Part shown: piece by piece, positions 47,399 to 54,960 of the stretch
Layout: the number at the start of each line of letters is the position of its first letter
How positions within the stretch are numbered: position 1 is the first letter of the stretch
Assembly: GCF_001645385.1 (NCBI RefSeq)
Contig: NZ_LVHI01000023.1
Location: 124,001 to 188,000, forward strand
Direction: 5' to 3'
Origin: Rhodococcoides kyotonense
Lineage (GTDB): Bacteria > Actinomycetota > Actinomycetes > Mycobacteriales > Mycobacteriaceae
DNA length: 64,000 bases
Notes under the pieces: model-generated
Databases searched by the model: none
Told to the model about the DNA's origin: nothing
What the model saw: only the letters and a program-made list of their open reading frames with translations
Made by a program: the position numbers and the translations under genes

Positions 47399-48799
47399 GT
47401 GCTGCTTCGTTCATTGAATCCACTCGCCGTCGCGCGCGGGGAGGACATTCCCGACGCCGTCACCATCGACGGCGTCTCGCTGTCGCGTGGTGACATCCTC
47501 GGTGCTGCGACGTCGGTTGCCGAGCGCGTCGCGCAGGCCGAACGCCTTGCCGTACTGGCGACTCCGTCCGTGAAGACCGTGCTGGCGGTCGTCGGATGTC
47601 TCATCGCGGGAGTGACCGTCGTACCGGTTCCGCCGGACGCGGGACCTGCCGAACGCGAGCACATTCTCCGTGATTCGGGCGCCCAGGCGTGGCTGGGCGA
47701 GGCGCCCGACGACACGGCCGGTCTGCAGGTTCTCCCGGTGCGACAGCATGCGCGGTCGTGGCACAGTTACCCGGATCCGCACCCGTCGTCGATCGCCTTC
47801 GTTCTCTACACCTCGGGTACGACGGGACCGCCGAAGGGCGTGTTGCTGTCGCGCGACGCCATCGCCGCAGGCCTCGATGCGCTCGCCGAGGCGTGGCAGT
47901 GGACGTGGAGAGACACACTCGTGCACGGACTTCCGTTGTTTCACGTGCACGGGCTGATCCTCGGGTTGCTCGGCCCGTTGCGGGTGGGCAGCCCGGTGAT
48001 TCACACCGGCAAGCCGACGCCGTCGCTGTACGCAGCCGCGAAGGGGACTCTGTACTTCGGCGTCCCGACGGTGTGGTCGCGCGTCGCGGCGGATCCCGAC
48101 TCCGCGCGGGCGCTGGCGGACGCACGACTGCTGGTGTCGGGAAGCGCCCCGCTGCCGGTGCCGGTGTTCGAGAAGATCCGCTCGTTGACCGGCCACGCGC
48201 CGGTCGAACGGTACGGGATGAGCGAAACGCTGATCACGCTGTCGACGCGGTTCGACGGCGAGCGACGCCCGGGATCGGTGGGATTGCCGGTGAACGGCGT
48301 CGAGACACGCTTGACGGCGGAGGACGGCTCTGTCGTGCCGCACGACGGAGAGTCCATCGGCGCGCTGCAGGTGCGTGGACCCATGCTGTTCGACGGCTAC
48401 CTCAACAACCCGGACGCGACGGCCGAGTCCTTCACCGACGACGGCTGGTTCGACACCGGTGACGTCGCAGTGATCGAACCCGACGGCTTTCATCGCATCG
48501 TCGGACGCGCATCGACCGACCTGATCAAGTCCGGCGGATATCGCGTCGGCGCAGGCGAAATCGAGACGGTTCTTCTGGGGCACGCGTCGGTCGACGAGGT
48601 CGCAGTGGTGGGTGTGCCCGACGACGATCTCGGTCAGCGGATCGTCGCGTTCGTCGTCGGAAGTGGCGTTGACGAGCAGGAATTGATCGATCTGGTGGCG
48701 TCGGAACTGTCGATCCACAAGCGGCCCAGGGAGGTTCGGGTCGTGGATTCCCTGCCGCGAAACGCAATGGGCAAGGTGCAGAAGAAGCTGCTGGGTTAG
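47399..48799 (+). CDS. fadD36: Acyl-CoA synthetase FadD36-like
   Basis: This is an AMP-forming ligase that activates a carboxylic acid to its CoA ester. The 466-aa protein has the P-loop YTSGTTGPPKG near 138-148, the VERYGMSE motif, the GWFDTGDVA motif and a C-terminal catalytic lysine in NAMGKVQKK. The GTG start (MLLRSLNPLAV) matches M. tuberculosis FadD36. Related enzymes act on malonyl- or methyl-branched short acids, and the substrate remains open. It ends with a 4-bp overlap with the convergent CHAP gene. Confidence 0.92.
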   Translation: MLLRSLNPLAVARGEDIPDAVTIDGVSLSRGDILGAATSVAERVAQAERLAVLATPSVKTVLAVVGCLIAGVTVVPVPPDAGPAEREHILRDSGAQAWLGEAPDDTAGLQVLPVRQHARSWHSYPDPHPSSIAFVLYTSGTTGPPKGVLLSRDAIAAGLDALAEAWQWTWRDTLVHGLPLFHVHGLILGLLGPLRVGSPVIHTGKPTPSLYAAAKGTLYFGVPTVWSRVAADPDSARALADARLLVSGSAPLPVPVFEKIRSLTGHAPVERYGMSETLITLSTRFDGERRPGSVGLPVNGVETRLTAEDGSVVPHDGESIGALQVRGPMLFDGYLNNPDATAESFTDDGWFDTGDVAVIEPDGFHRIVGRASTDLIKSGGYRVGAGEIETVLLGHASVDEVAVVGVPDDDLGQRIVAFVVGSGVDEQELIDLVASELSIHKRPREVRVVDSLPRNAMGKVQKKLLG

Positions 48800-49386
48800 G
48801 CCATTCGTCCGAACCCGACGATCGCGGAATCGGATCGGACGTCGACGGTGTGCACACGAATCTTGCCGAGTTCGTTGCCGCCGACCGTCGTCGCGGTGTC
48901 TCCGTCGACGGCCACGACGATGTTGGTGTGCTGCCCGACCCAGCTGCTGTTGTCGTAGAGGACGACGTCACCGACGTTGGGGGAGTAGCCCTTCGGCTCG
49001 AATGTGCCCTGCGCTTGGTAGTACTCGGTGAGCGTGTACACGCCGGGGATACGCCAGCTACCGGAGTTCGGATTGCTGAGCGGCTGTCCTGCCTCGCGCA
49101 TGATCCAGCTGACGAAGTTGGCGCACCACGCTTCTTCGACGCCCTCCGAATAGAACGTGCCCGGTCGTTGCTGCTCGTGCTCGGACCGAAGAAGCTCGAC
49201 GACGGTTGCCTGCTGCGGCGTCAGGGTCGACGCATCGATCTCGGGAAACGGCGTCGTGTCCCAGGGGAGGTATCGACTCGGCGCGAACCACAGGACACCT
49301 GCGGCGATCACGACCACGACAGCCACGATGCCCGCGAGCCAGCCGGCGGTGCGGCGTCGATTGCGGGGCGGTGTCATGGTGGTCAT
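48796..49386 (-). CDS. Membrane-anchored CHAP-domain protein (putative peptidoglycan amidase)
   Basis: The 196-aa protein has a short basic N-terminus, one transmembrane helix (about residues 16-35) and an extracellular CHAP-like domain. The likely nucleophile is the cysteine in EEAWCANFVSW (near residue 88), with the histidine in WVGQHTNIVV. The layout suggests a cell-wall amidase or endopeptidase anchored to the membrane. It is divergent from the MerR-clamp gene, with 53 bp between start codons. Confidence 0.78.
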   Translation of the reverse strand: MTTMTPPRNRRRTAGWLAGIVAVVVVIAAGVLWFAPSRYLPWDTTPFPEIDASTLTPQQATVVELLRSEHEQQRPGTFYSEGVEEAWCANFVSWIMREAGQPLSNPNSGSWRIPGVYTLTEYYQAQGTFEPKGYSPNVGDVVLYDNSSWVGQHTNIVVAVDGDTATTVGGNELGKIRVHTVDVRSDSAIVGFGRMA

Positions 49387-49410
49387 GAAACGAATGTACC
49401 GGGAGGTCTC

Positions 49411-49441
49411 TTGACTCTCGACCTACCCGAAGGCCCAGGAT
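49411..49441 (+). promoter_or_regulatory. Possible MerR-type promoter of the MerR-clamp gene
   Basis: TTGACT (49411-49416) is followed after 19 bases by CAGGAT (49436-49441), with a weak dyad in the spacer. The long spacer is typical of MerR-controlled promoters. The -10 overlaps the ATG at 49440, so transcription may start near the GTG at 49449 and be leaderless from there. The fit is suggestive, not strong. Confidence 0.4.
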
Positions 49442-50486
49442 GATTCGTGTGACCGACACCGAACTGATGACCATCGGAGTATTCGCACGTACCACCGGAC
49501 TGACACCGGGAGCGTTGCGCTTCTACGCGGACTCGGGAGTGTTGACCCCCGCCGAGGTCGACGAATTCTCCGGATACCGGTACTACGCCGCGGCGCAGAT
49601 CGACCACGCCGTGACGATTCGACAGTTGCGCGACATCGGGATGCCACTCGACGCCGTCGCCGATGTGCTGTCCGGGAATCCTGCCGCGATCGACCGACAC
49701 GTGGCTCGGCTCGGCGACGATGCGCGACGGGCCGGCCGCACCGCCGCGGCACTACACAGAACTTTCGCGATCGAGAACGAGGAGCGCTTCATGATCACTG
49801 TCAACGGACCTGTCTTCGCGAACGCCGTCGAGCAGGTGATGACCGCGACGACTCACGACCCCGAAGCCCCGGTGCTGTCGGGCGTATTCCTCGAAATCGA
49901 CTCGGCAACAATGACTTTGACTGCGACGGATCGCTACCGCCTCTCGACGCGGACCATGCCCGTCCAGTCGAGCCGACAGTGGACGGGTGTCCTGGACGGG
50001 ACCGATCTCCGCGCTGTCCTGCCGTTCGTGCGACGCACTCATCGGGTGCACATCGAGATGAGGTCGTCCGCGGTCGCCTTCATGGCCGACGGTGGGGACG
50101 CCCAGCCCTGCCGCGTTCTCGCCGAGCAGTTTCCCGACTACCGAGCCATGCTCGACGGCTTGCCCGACGCCACGGCACGGGTCGTCGTCTCACGGACAGC
50201 ACTTCTCCGTGCGCTGGAAGAACAACCGAACGAGTACGTGAATCTCGTTGTGGCGGAGAACAGCATCGAGCTCGGAGGCCTCGAGCTGCCGGCAGCCGTC
50301 ACCGGGTCGCAGTGCGTACTGGCCTTCGGGGTGACGACGCTGTATCCGGCGGCGGCGTCGGGACTCGGACCCGATGTCATGCTCGACATCATCGGCGAGG
50401 CCATGCCGGTTCTGGTGCGGTCCGCCGACGACGGGGACCTGCTGACTTCAGCCATGCCTGTCGAACCCAGCCTCGTCGGCGGCTAG
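49440..50486 (+). CDS. MerR-family regulator fused to a DNA sliding-clamp (DnaN-like) domain
   Basis: The 348-aa protein starts with a MerR helix-turn-helix and wing (about residues 10-50) and dimer helix (to about 110). From about 118 to the end it resembles domains 2 and 3 of the bacterial beta clamp. Signature elements are PVLSGVFLEI, TDRYRL at 163-168 (equivalent to TDGHRL in E. coli DnaN), FPDYR at 231-235 and a C-terminal AMP (residues 338-340). These include cleft positions that bind clamp-interaction peptides. Clamp domain 1 is missing. The effector domain may bind a peptide or form a ring-like assembly; the function is unknown. An alternative start is the GTG at 49449. Confidence 0.88.
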   Translation: MIRVTDTELMTIGVFARTTGLTPGALRFYADSGVLTPAEVDEFSGYRYYAAAQIDHAVTIRQLRDIGMPLDAVADVLSGNPAAIDRHVARLGDDARRAGRTAAALHRTFAIENEERFMITVNGPVFANAVEQVMTATTHDPEAPVLSGVFLEIDSATMTLTATDRYRLSTRTMPVQSSRQWTGVLDGTDLRAVLPFVRRTHRVHIEMRSSAVAFMADGGDAQPCRVLAEQFPDYRAMLDGLPDATARVVVSRTALLRALEEQPNEYVNLVVAENSIELGGLELPAAVTGSQCVLAFGVTTLYPAAASGLGPDVMLDIIGEAMPVLVRSADDGDLLTSAMPVEPSLVGG

Positions 50487-50497
50487 CGTGGGGACGT

Positions 50498-50926
50498 ATG
50501 GACGACATCGAGAACCTGTTCACCGAGACCAACCTCGCTGCGCTGTCGACGATCAAGCGGGACGGGCGCCCACAGATCTCGAACATCACCTACCACTACG
50601 ACGCCGACGCGCGGCAGTTCGCGATCTCGATCACCGACGGGCGGGCGAAGACGAAGAACATTCGACGCGACCCTCGGGTCAGCCTGTACGTCAACGCCGA
50701 GCAGGGTGCGGCGTACGGCGTCGCCGAAGGTACCGCGCGGTTGTCGGCGGTGGCGACGGAACCGGACGACGACGCCGTCGAACAGCTCATTGCGCTGTAC
50801 CGCAAGGTTCAGGGTGAGCATCCCGACTGGGACGACTACCGGGCCGCGATGGTCGCCGACAAGCGACTCGTCCTGTATGTCGACGTCGAGAAGTTCTACG
50901 GCTGGATCATGCCGGGGGAGCGGTAG
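50498..50926 (+). CDS. F420-/FMN-binding split-barrel oxidoreductase (Rv1155-like)
   Basis: The 142-aa protein matches the FDOR-B split-barrel family. It has AALSTIKRDGRPQISNITYHYD at about 14-35, the cofactor-contacting DGRAKTKNIRRDPRVSLYV and the C-terminal YRKVQGEHPDWDDYRAAMV motif. M. tuberculosis Rv1155, of equal length and near-identical motifs, binds F420. The ATG at 50498 is 11 bp after the MerR-clamp gene, and DUF1810 follows after two bases. The neighbouring fbiC gene shows F420 is made in this organism. The substrate is unknown. Confidence 0.88.
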   Translation: MDDIENLFTETNLAALSTIKRDGRPQISNITYHYDADARQFAISITDGRAKTKNIRRDPRVSLYVNAEQGAAYGVAEGTARLSAVATEPDDDAVEQLIALYRKVQGEHPDWDDYRAAMVADKRLVLYVDVEKFYGWIMPGER

Positions 50927-50928
50927 AC

Positions 50929-51351
50929 ATGACCGAGTACGACTTCCAGAAGTTCGTCGACGCCCAGGACCCGGTGTGGCGTGATGTCCGCGCCGAACTG
51001 AAAGCGGGTCGCAAGGTGTCGCATTGGATGTGGTTCGTGTTCCCGCAGTTGGCGGGGCTGGGGTCGAGTCCGACGGCACAGCACTTCGCCATCGCGGACA
51101 TGACCGAGGCCCAGTTGTATCTGGAGCACGACGTCCTCGGTTCGCGACTGTTGGAGGCGTCGAATCTGGTCCGGAAGGTCCAAGGCAAGACCGTCGACGA
51201 AATCTTCGGTTACCCCGACAACCTGAAGCTGCACTCGTCGATCACGTTGTTCGCTGCCGCGGGACCGGACGTCGAGGTGTTCGCTCATGTTCTCGAGAAG
51301 TATTTCGACGGCAGGCCGGACGAGCGAACTCTCGATCTGCTCGGCGACTAG
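50929..51351 (+). CDS. DUF1810 protein
   Basis: The 140-aa protein has the DUF1810 core: the N-terminal FVDAQDPVWRDVRAELKAGRKVSHWMWFVFPQL, the YLEHDVLGSRLLEAS segment and a SSITLFAAA helix. The function is unknown. Two-base spacing from the FDOR gene and 11 bp to ribH mean it belongs to the MerR-clamp cluster. Confidence 0.85.
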   Translation: MTEYDFQKFVDAQDPVWRDVRAELKAGRKVSHWMWFVFPQLAGLGSSPTAQHFAIADMTEAQLYLEHDVLGSRLLEASNLVRKVQGKTVDEIFGYPDNLKLHSSITLFAAAGPDVEVFAHVLEKYFDGRPDERTLDLLGD

Positions 51352-51362
51352 CATCGACGTCC

Positions 51363-51800
51363 ATGACGACCGAACAGTCTGGAACCGTTGCCTTCGTCCA
51401 AGCCACGTGGCACAAGGAGCTCGTCGATCGCGCCCGTGAGGGGTTCGTCGCCGAATTCGGATCCGACGTGGACACCTTCGAGGTGCCGGGGGCGTTCGAA
51501 ATTCCGCTGCACGCGCAGCGGCTGGCGCGCACCGGACGCTACTCGGCCATCGTCGCCGCGGCGCTGGTGGTCGACGGCGGTATCTACCGTCACGAGTTCG
51601 TCGAAACAGCTGTCATCGACGGACTCATGAGAGTGCAGCTGGACACCGACGTGCCGGTGTTCTCCGTCGTTCTGACGCCGCATCACTTCCACGAGCATGC
51701 CGATCACATCGAGTTCTTCTCGAATCATCTGGAGAAGAAGGGCGCCGAAGCAGCGCGTGCCGTCGTCCGCACCCTGGATTCTCTCAAGTCGATCGGCTAG
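51363..51800 (+). CDS. ribH: Lumazine synthase, type RibH2
   Basis: Lumazine synthase makes 6,7-dimethyl-8-ribityllumazine, the direct riboflavin precursor. The 145-aa protein matches the RibH2 type: AFVQATWHKELVDRAREGF, FEVPGAFEIPLHAQRLAR, VVDGGIYRHEFVETAVIDGL and TPHHFHEHADHIEFF. RibH2 forms decamers in other bacteria and is often an extra copy beside a housekeeping RibH. No other rib genes are near, so it may be a second copy or have a special role. The last four bases overlap the convergent PAS/GAF gene. Confidence 0.88.
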   Translation: MTTEQSGTVAFVQATWHKELVDRAREGFVAEFGSDVDTFEVPGAFEIPLHAQRLARTGRYSAIVAAALVVDGGIYRHEFVETAVIDGLMRVQLDTDVPVFSVVLTPHHFHEHADHIEFFSNHLEKKGAEAARAVVRTLDSLKSIG

Positions 51801-52810
51801 TCCAGGTACATGTCGACCACGGCGAGGTGACGACCCAGGTCTCCGGGGTACGACGAGATGCGCATGTGCGTGGGGATCCAGGGCGCGTGGCCCGGGCTGC
51901 CCTTGGTTCGCACGACGATCTGTTCGTGCCCACCGCCCTGCACCCGCTCGTGTGCCGACGCGATGATGTGCCGATCGTCGGCGTGGAACACGTCGAAGCC
52001 CGACGACACGTCACGCCACTGCACCCAGGGCGCCGGGTTCTCGCACAGCCACATCGTCAGCAGGCTTCGTTCCGGGACGAGCAACGCGGGGTAGATGCCG
52101 AGCGTTTCCATGCCGCGTTGCCGGGCGAGCACGTCGAGCAGCGGCTTGTCCGGTTCGACGGTGTCGGTGACGTCGTGCCACAGAACGCGCGCGCCGACCT
52201 CGCCCGGTTCCAGGCACGCGCGGGCATGACAGTGCCAGCGCATGATGCGGCCGTCGGCGTGCAGCACGCTGAACGAGCCTTCCCAGGTACCGCCCGCGGT
52301 CGGCGCGAGGCACAGGGTGAACAAGCCCGCGGTGTCGTCGAACCGTATCGACTTCGCGTAGTACTCGGCCGGCGTCCGCTCGGGCACGTGCGCGTCGGGT
52401 TCGACGCCCGACATCATCGACGCCTCCAGAGTCTGCGCGATGACGCCTTTCTCCAGCAGCCAGCTGACTCCCGACGTGATGCGCGGTGGGCCCGGCTCCA
52501 CGTCCGACGGACCCATCCACAGTTGCAGCGCATGGACCGCGCCGGTCGGGCCGAGAACCGGGTGCGTCAGCAGGCGAAATGCCGTCGACCCGCCGCCTCG
52601 CGTGCGCACATCGACCACTTCCTCGTAGCACGAACGAGATTCGAGCGCACGCTTCAGGAACGGTTCGACGCCGATCTTCGAATCGGGAGCCAGTCGTTGC
52701 AGGGATACGGCGTCGGCGAAACGTCGCGGGCTCCCACCCTTGGCGACGACGTTCAGCTCACCGGGGACGAGCGTTTCGATCAGAATCCACTCGGGGCGTG
52801 ACGTGCTCAC
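51797..52810 (-). CDS. PAS/GAF-like sensor protein (DUF5593-like)
   Basis: The 337-aa protein has at least one PAS-like sensor module: an LHADGRIMRWHCHARACLEP(GE) stretch near the middle, and two further strand-rich regions. It resembles DUF5593/GAF-type proteins of mycolate actinobacteria. No output domain is evident. The GTG start at 52810 overlaps the P450 stop (GTGA), so it is the last gene of an ATPase-P450-sensor operon. The assignment is from the motif pattern only. Confidence 0.6.
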   Translation of the reverse strand: MSTSRPEWILIETLVPGELNVVAKGGSPRRFADAVSLQRLAPDSKIGVEPFLKRALESRSCYEEVVDVRTRGGGSTAFRLLTHPVLGPTGAVHALQLWMGPSDVEPGPPRITSGVSWLLEKGVIAQTLEASMMSGVEPDAHVPERTPAEYYAKSIRFDDTAGLFTLCLAPTAGGTWEGSFSVLHADGRIMRWHCHARACLEPGEVGARVLWHDVTDTVEPDKPLLDVLARQRGMETLGIYPALLVPERSLLTMWLCENPAPWVQWRDVSSGFDVFHADDRHIIASAHERVQGGGHEQIVVRTKGSPGHAPWIPTHMRISSYPGDLGRHLAVVDMYLD

Positions 52811-54156
52811 CGCTGCCGCACCTTCATGCGCATGTTCTGCGGTTTGAGCGTCAACGATTCCTGGATGTCCAGCTCGTAGCCGTCGTCGAGTTCGAAGTCG
52901 AACGACTGCGCGAGTCGTGCGAGCGTCAGCACCGATTCGTGCAGGGCGAACTGACGTCCGATGCAGCCGCGCATTCCGGTTCCGAACGGCTTGTACGCGT
53001 GGGCCGGGCGGGATTTCGCGCGAGCCGACGAGAAGCGATCCGGGTCGAAGACGTCCGCATCCGGACCCCAGACCGGATCCCGATGCAGCCCGAGCGTCAG
53101 TACGAATGCCCACTCGCCGGCCTTCATGGGGTACTTCCCGTCCGCCAACGACGTGTCCTGACGCGCCTTGCGGAAATAACCGGGAGCCGACGGCCAGAGC
53201 CTCAGGGTCTCGTCGACGACGCTGCGGATGTAGCGCAGCTTCGAGATGTCCTCGTAGGCCACCGAGTCCGCTGCGTTGTCGGCCTCCTCCCGCACCCTGG
53301 CTGCGACGTCGGGGTGCGTCGCCAGAAAGTACAGCGCGAATGCCAGTGTGCCCGCGGTGGTTTCGTTCCCGGCGACGAGGAACGTCAGAACCTGGTGACG
53401 GATGTTCACACGGTCCAGCAGTTCTCCGGTCTCGGGATCGGGTGTGTGCAGCATGAGGTCGAGCAGGTCGTCGTGACGAGTGTCGTTGTCCAGCAACCGT
53501 TTCTCGATGACGTCGTCGACCACGCCGTGCACGTACTCGATGTCGCGCTCGTTCTGCAGTCGGGACTTCTTGTCGAACAGCCGAGTGAGGGGGAGGTCGT
53601 TCGACGTTCGATTCACCTGTCCGAGAATGCGAACGATGGCGGAGACGAACGCGTCGTCGTCACGCTCGAAGGAATCGAAACTGTAGCCGAATCCGGCGCG
53701 GGCCATGTTCTCGAGCGTCAGCTTGTTCAGATCCGCGGTGACGTCGACGAACCGGTCGGGACGCGCCCGCCAATGCTCGACGAGTTCACCGGCCACGTCC
53801 TGCATGATGTGGTGATATCGCCGCATCGCGTCGCGGCTGAAACCCGGCATCAGAACTCGATGTGCCGCACCCCAATTGGGCTCGGAGTTGAACGCGGTGA
53901 ACAAGCCGTCGCCGCCCAGCGCGCGTAGCTTCCGATGCGGGAGTGCGAGGAACTTCGTGAACCGTGACTCGTCGTTGAGCTCGGCGACCAGGTCGGCGCC
54001 ACTGACCACGACGAGCCGGTGCGAGAGGATCTTACGTTCGAATATCGGACCCAGCTCCGACGCCATCTTCAGTTCGCGCTGGGTCGGTTTCGCCGCGTCG
54101 ATGCTGAGAATGTCACCGAGCACCGGTAGTCGGAAGCGGGGCTTGGGTATATTCAC
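52807..54156 (-). CDS. Cytochrome P450, BM3 (CYP102) heme-domain-like
   Basis: The 449-aa protein starts MNIPKPRFRLPVLGDI and shows the I-helix AGNETTAG, the K-helix ETLR (ExxR) and the heme-binding FGTGMRGCIGRQFA with the thiolate cysteine. Sequence and length match the heme domain of CYP102 fatty-acid hydroxylases, but there is no fused reductase, so it needs separate electron-transfer partners. The GTG at 54156 overlaps the ATPase stop (GTGA), and its own stop overlaps the PAS/GAF start. The likely substrate is a fatty acid or related lipid. Confidence 0.88.
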   Translation of the reverse strand: MNIPKPRFRLPVLGDILSIDAAKPTQRELKMASELGPIFERKILSHRLVVVSGADLVAELNDESRFTKFLALPHRKLRALGGDGLFTAFNSEPNWGAAHRVLMPGFSRDAMRRYHHIMQDVAGELVEHWRARPDRFVDVTADLNKLTLENMARAGFGYSFDSFERDDDAFVSAIVRILGQVNRTSNDLPLTRLFDKKSRLQNERDIEYVHGVVDDVIEKRLLDNDTRHDDLLDLMLHTPDPETGELLDRVNIRHQVLTFLVAGNETTAGTLAFALYFLATHPDVAARVREEADNAADSVAYEDISKLRYIRSVVDETLRLWPSAPGYFRKARQDTSLADGKYPMKAGEWAFVLTLGLHRDPVWGPDADVFDPDRFSSARAKSRPAHAYKPFGTGMRGCIGRQFALHESVLTLARLAQSFDFELDDGYELDIQESLTLKPQNMRMKVRQR

Positions 54157-54863
54157 GCCGACATTGTGCCCCAAGCAGACCGAATGTTCGACGCGAGAAT
54201 CCGCTCGTAGGCACGCGCTGTCGCCGGTGACAGATCGGCTGCGGTGACGGTCGACCCGGACGCGAGATGTGGGTCGAACGGGACTTCGTGGACGTCGAAC
54301 ACGCTGTCCAGGCCGCGCCGCATGTCGTCGATTCCGACCACGCTCGGACCCGGGTCGCACTGCGACACCACGACGGTGGTGCGGCGCAGCGCTTTCGCTC
54401 CTGCCGCCAGTCGAATCGTGTGCAGGGCCGTTCTGGACCGTCGAACGGCATCGGGACGAGCAGGGACGACGAGCACCAACGCCGCCCACGGCTGGCTGCG
54501 GAGAGGGCTTGCGCTGTCGCGTTCGAAACCGCGGTGCCCGAAGTCGTAGACCGCCGCATCGGCCGTGCAGCTCAGATACCAGTCGAGCCGGCCGAAGTCG
54601 GGGTCGTCGGCGTCCGGCCATGCCCGTCCCAGCACCTGAGCCCCGGTGCTGGTGACGGACAGGTCCCCATCGATGTACCCCGACTCGACGGTCGCCGCCG
54701 TGACGGCGTGGTCCGCGGCGCGATCGACGAGATCGCCGCCACCGACCGTGGCGTCGACGGCCACGACCGAATTACCTTGCAGCGACAGTGCATTGGCCAG
54801 ACCGACCGACGTCGTCGTGGTTCCGGCTCCGCCGCAGGACCCGAGCACCAACATCACACTCAT
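54153..54863 (-). CDS. ParA/MinD-superfamily protein with degenerate Walker A
   Basis: The 236-aa protein is a SIMIBI-type P-loop relative of MinD and the CpaE/TadZ group. At residues 8-18 it reads GSCGGAGTTTT where active members have GGVGKTT, so the conserved P-loop lysine is replaced. The core keeps a VVAVDATVGGGDLVD Walker A' like aspartate (near 37) and the VSQCDPGPSV segment. It may bind nucleotide without hydrolysing it. It is the first gene of the operon with the P450 and PAS/GAF-like gene and shares GTGA overlaps. Confidence 0.72.
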   Translation of the reverse strand: MSVMLVLGSCGGAGTTTTSVGLANALSLQGNSVVAVDATVGGGDLVDRAADHAVTAATVESGYIDGDLSVTSTGAQVLGRAWPDADDPDFGRLDWYLSCTADAAVYDFGHRGFERDSASPLRSQPWAALVLVVPARPDAVRRSRTALHTIRLAAGAKALRRTTVVVSQCDPGPSVVGIDDMRRGLDSVFDVHEVPFDPHLASGSTVTAADLSPATARAYERILASNIRSAWGTMSA

Positions 54864-54960
54864 TGCGCGCCTCTTCGACAGCTACGGTGCAACATCCGTG
54901 CCGAGCGTCAAGCCGCGGGGAGCTTCCAGGCGGAAGCGCCGGGTCAGTATATGTCCGGTT

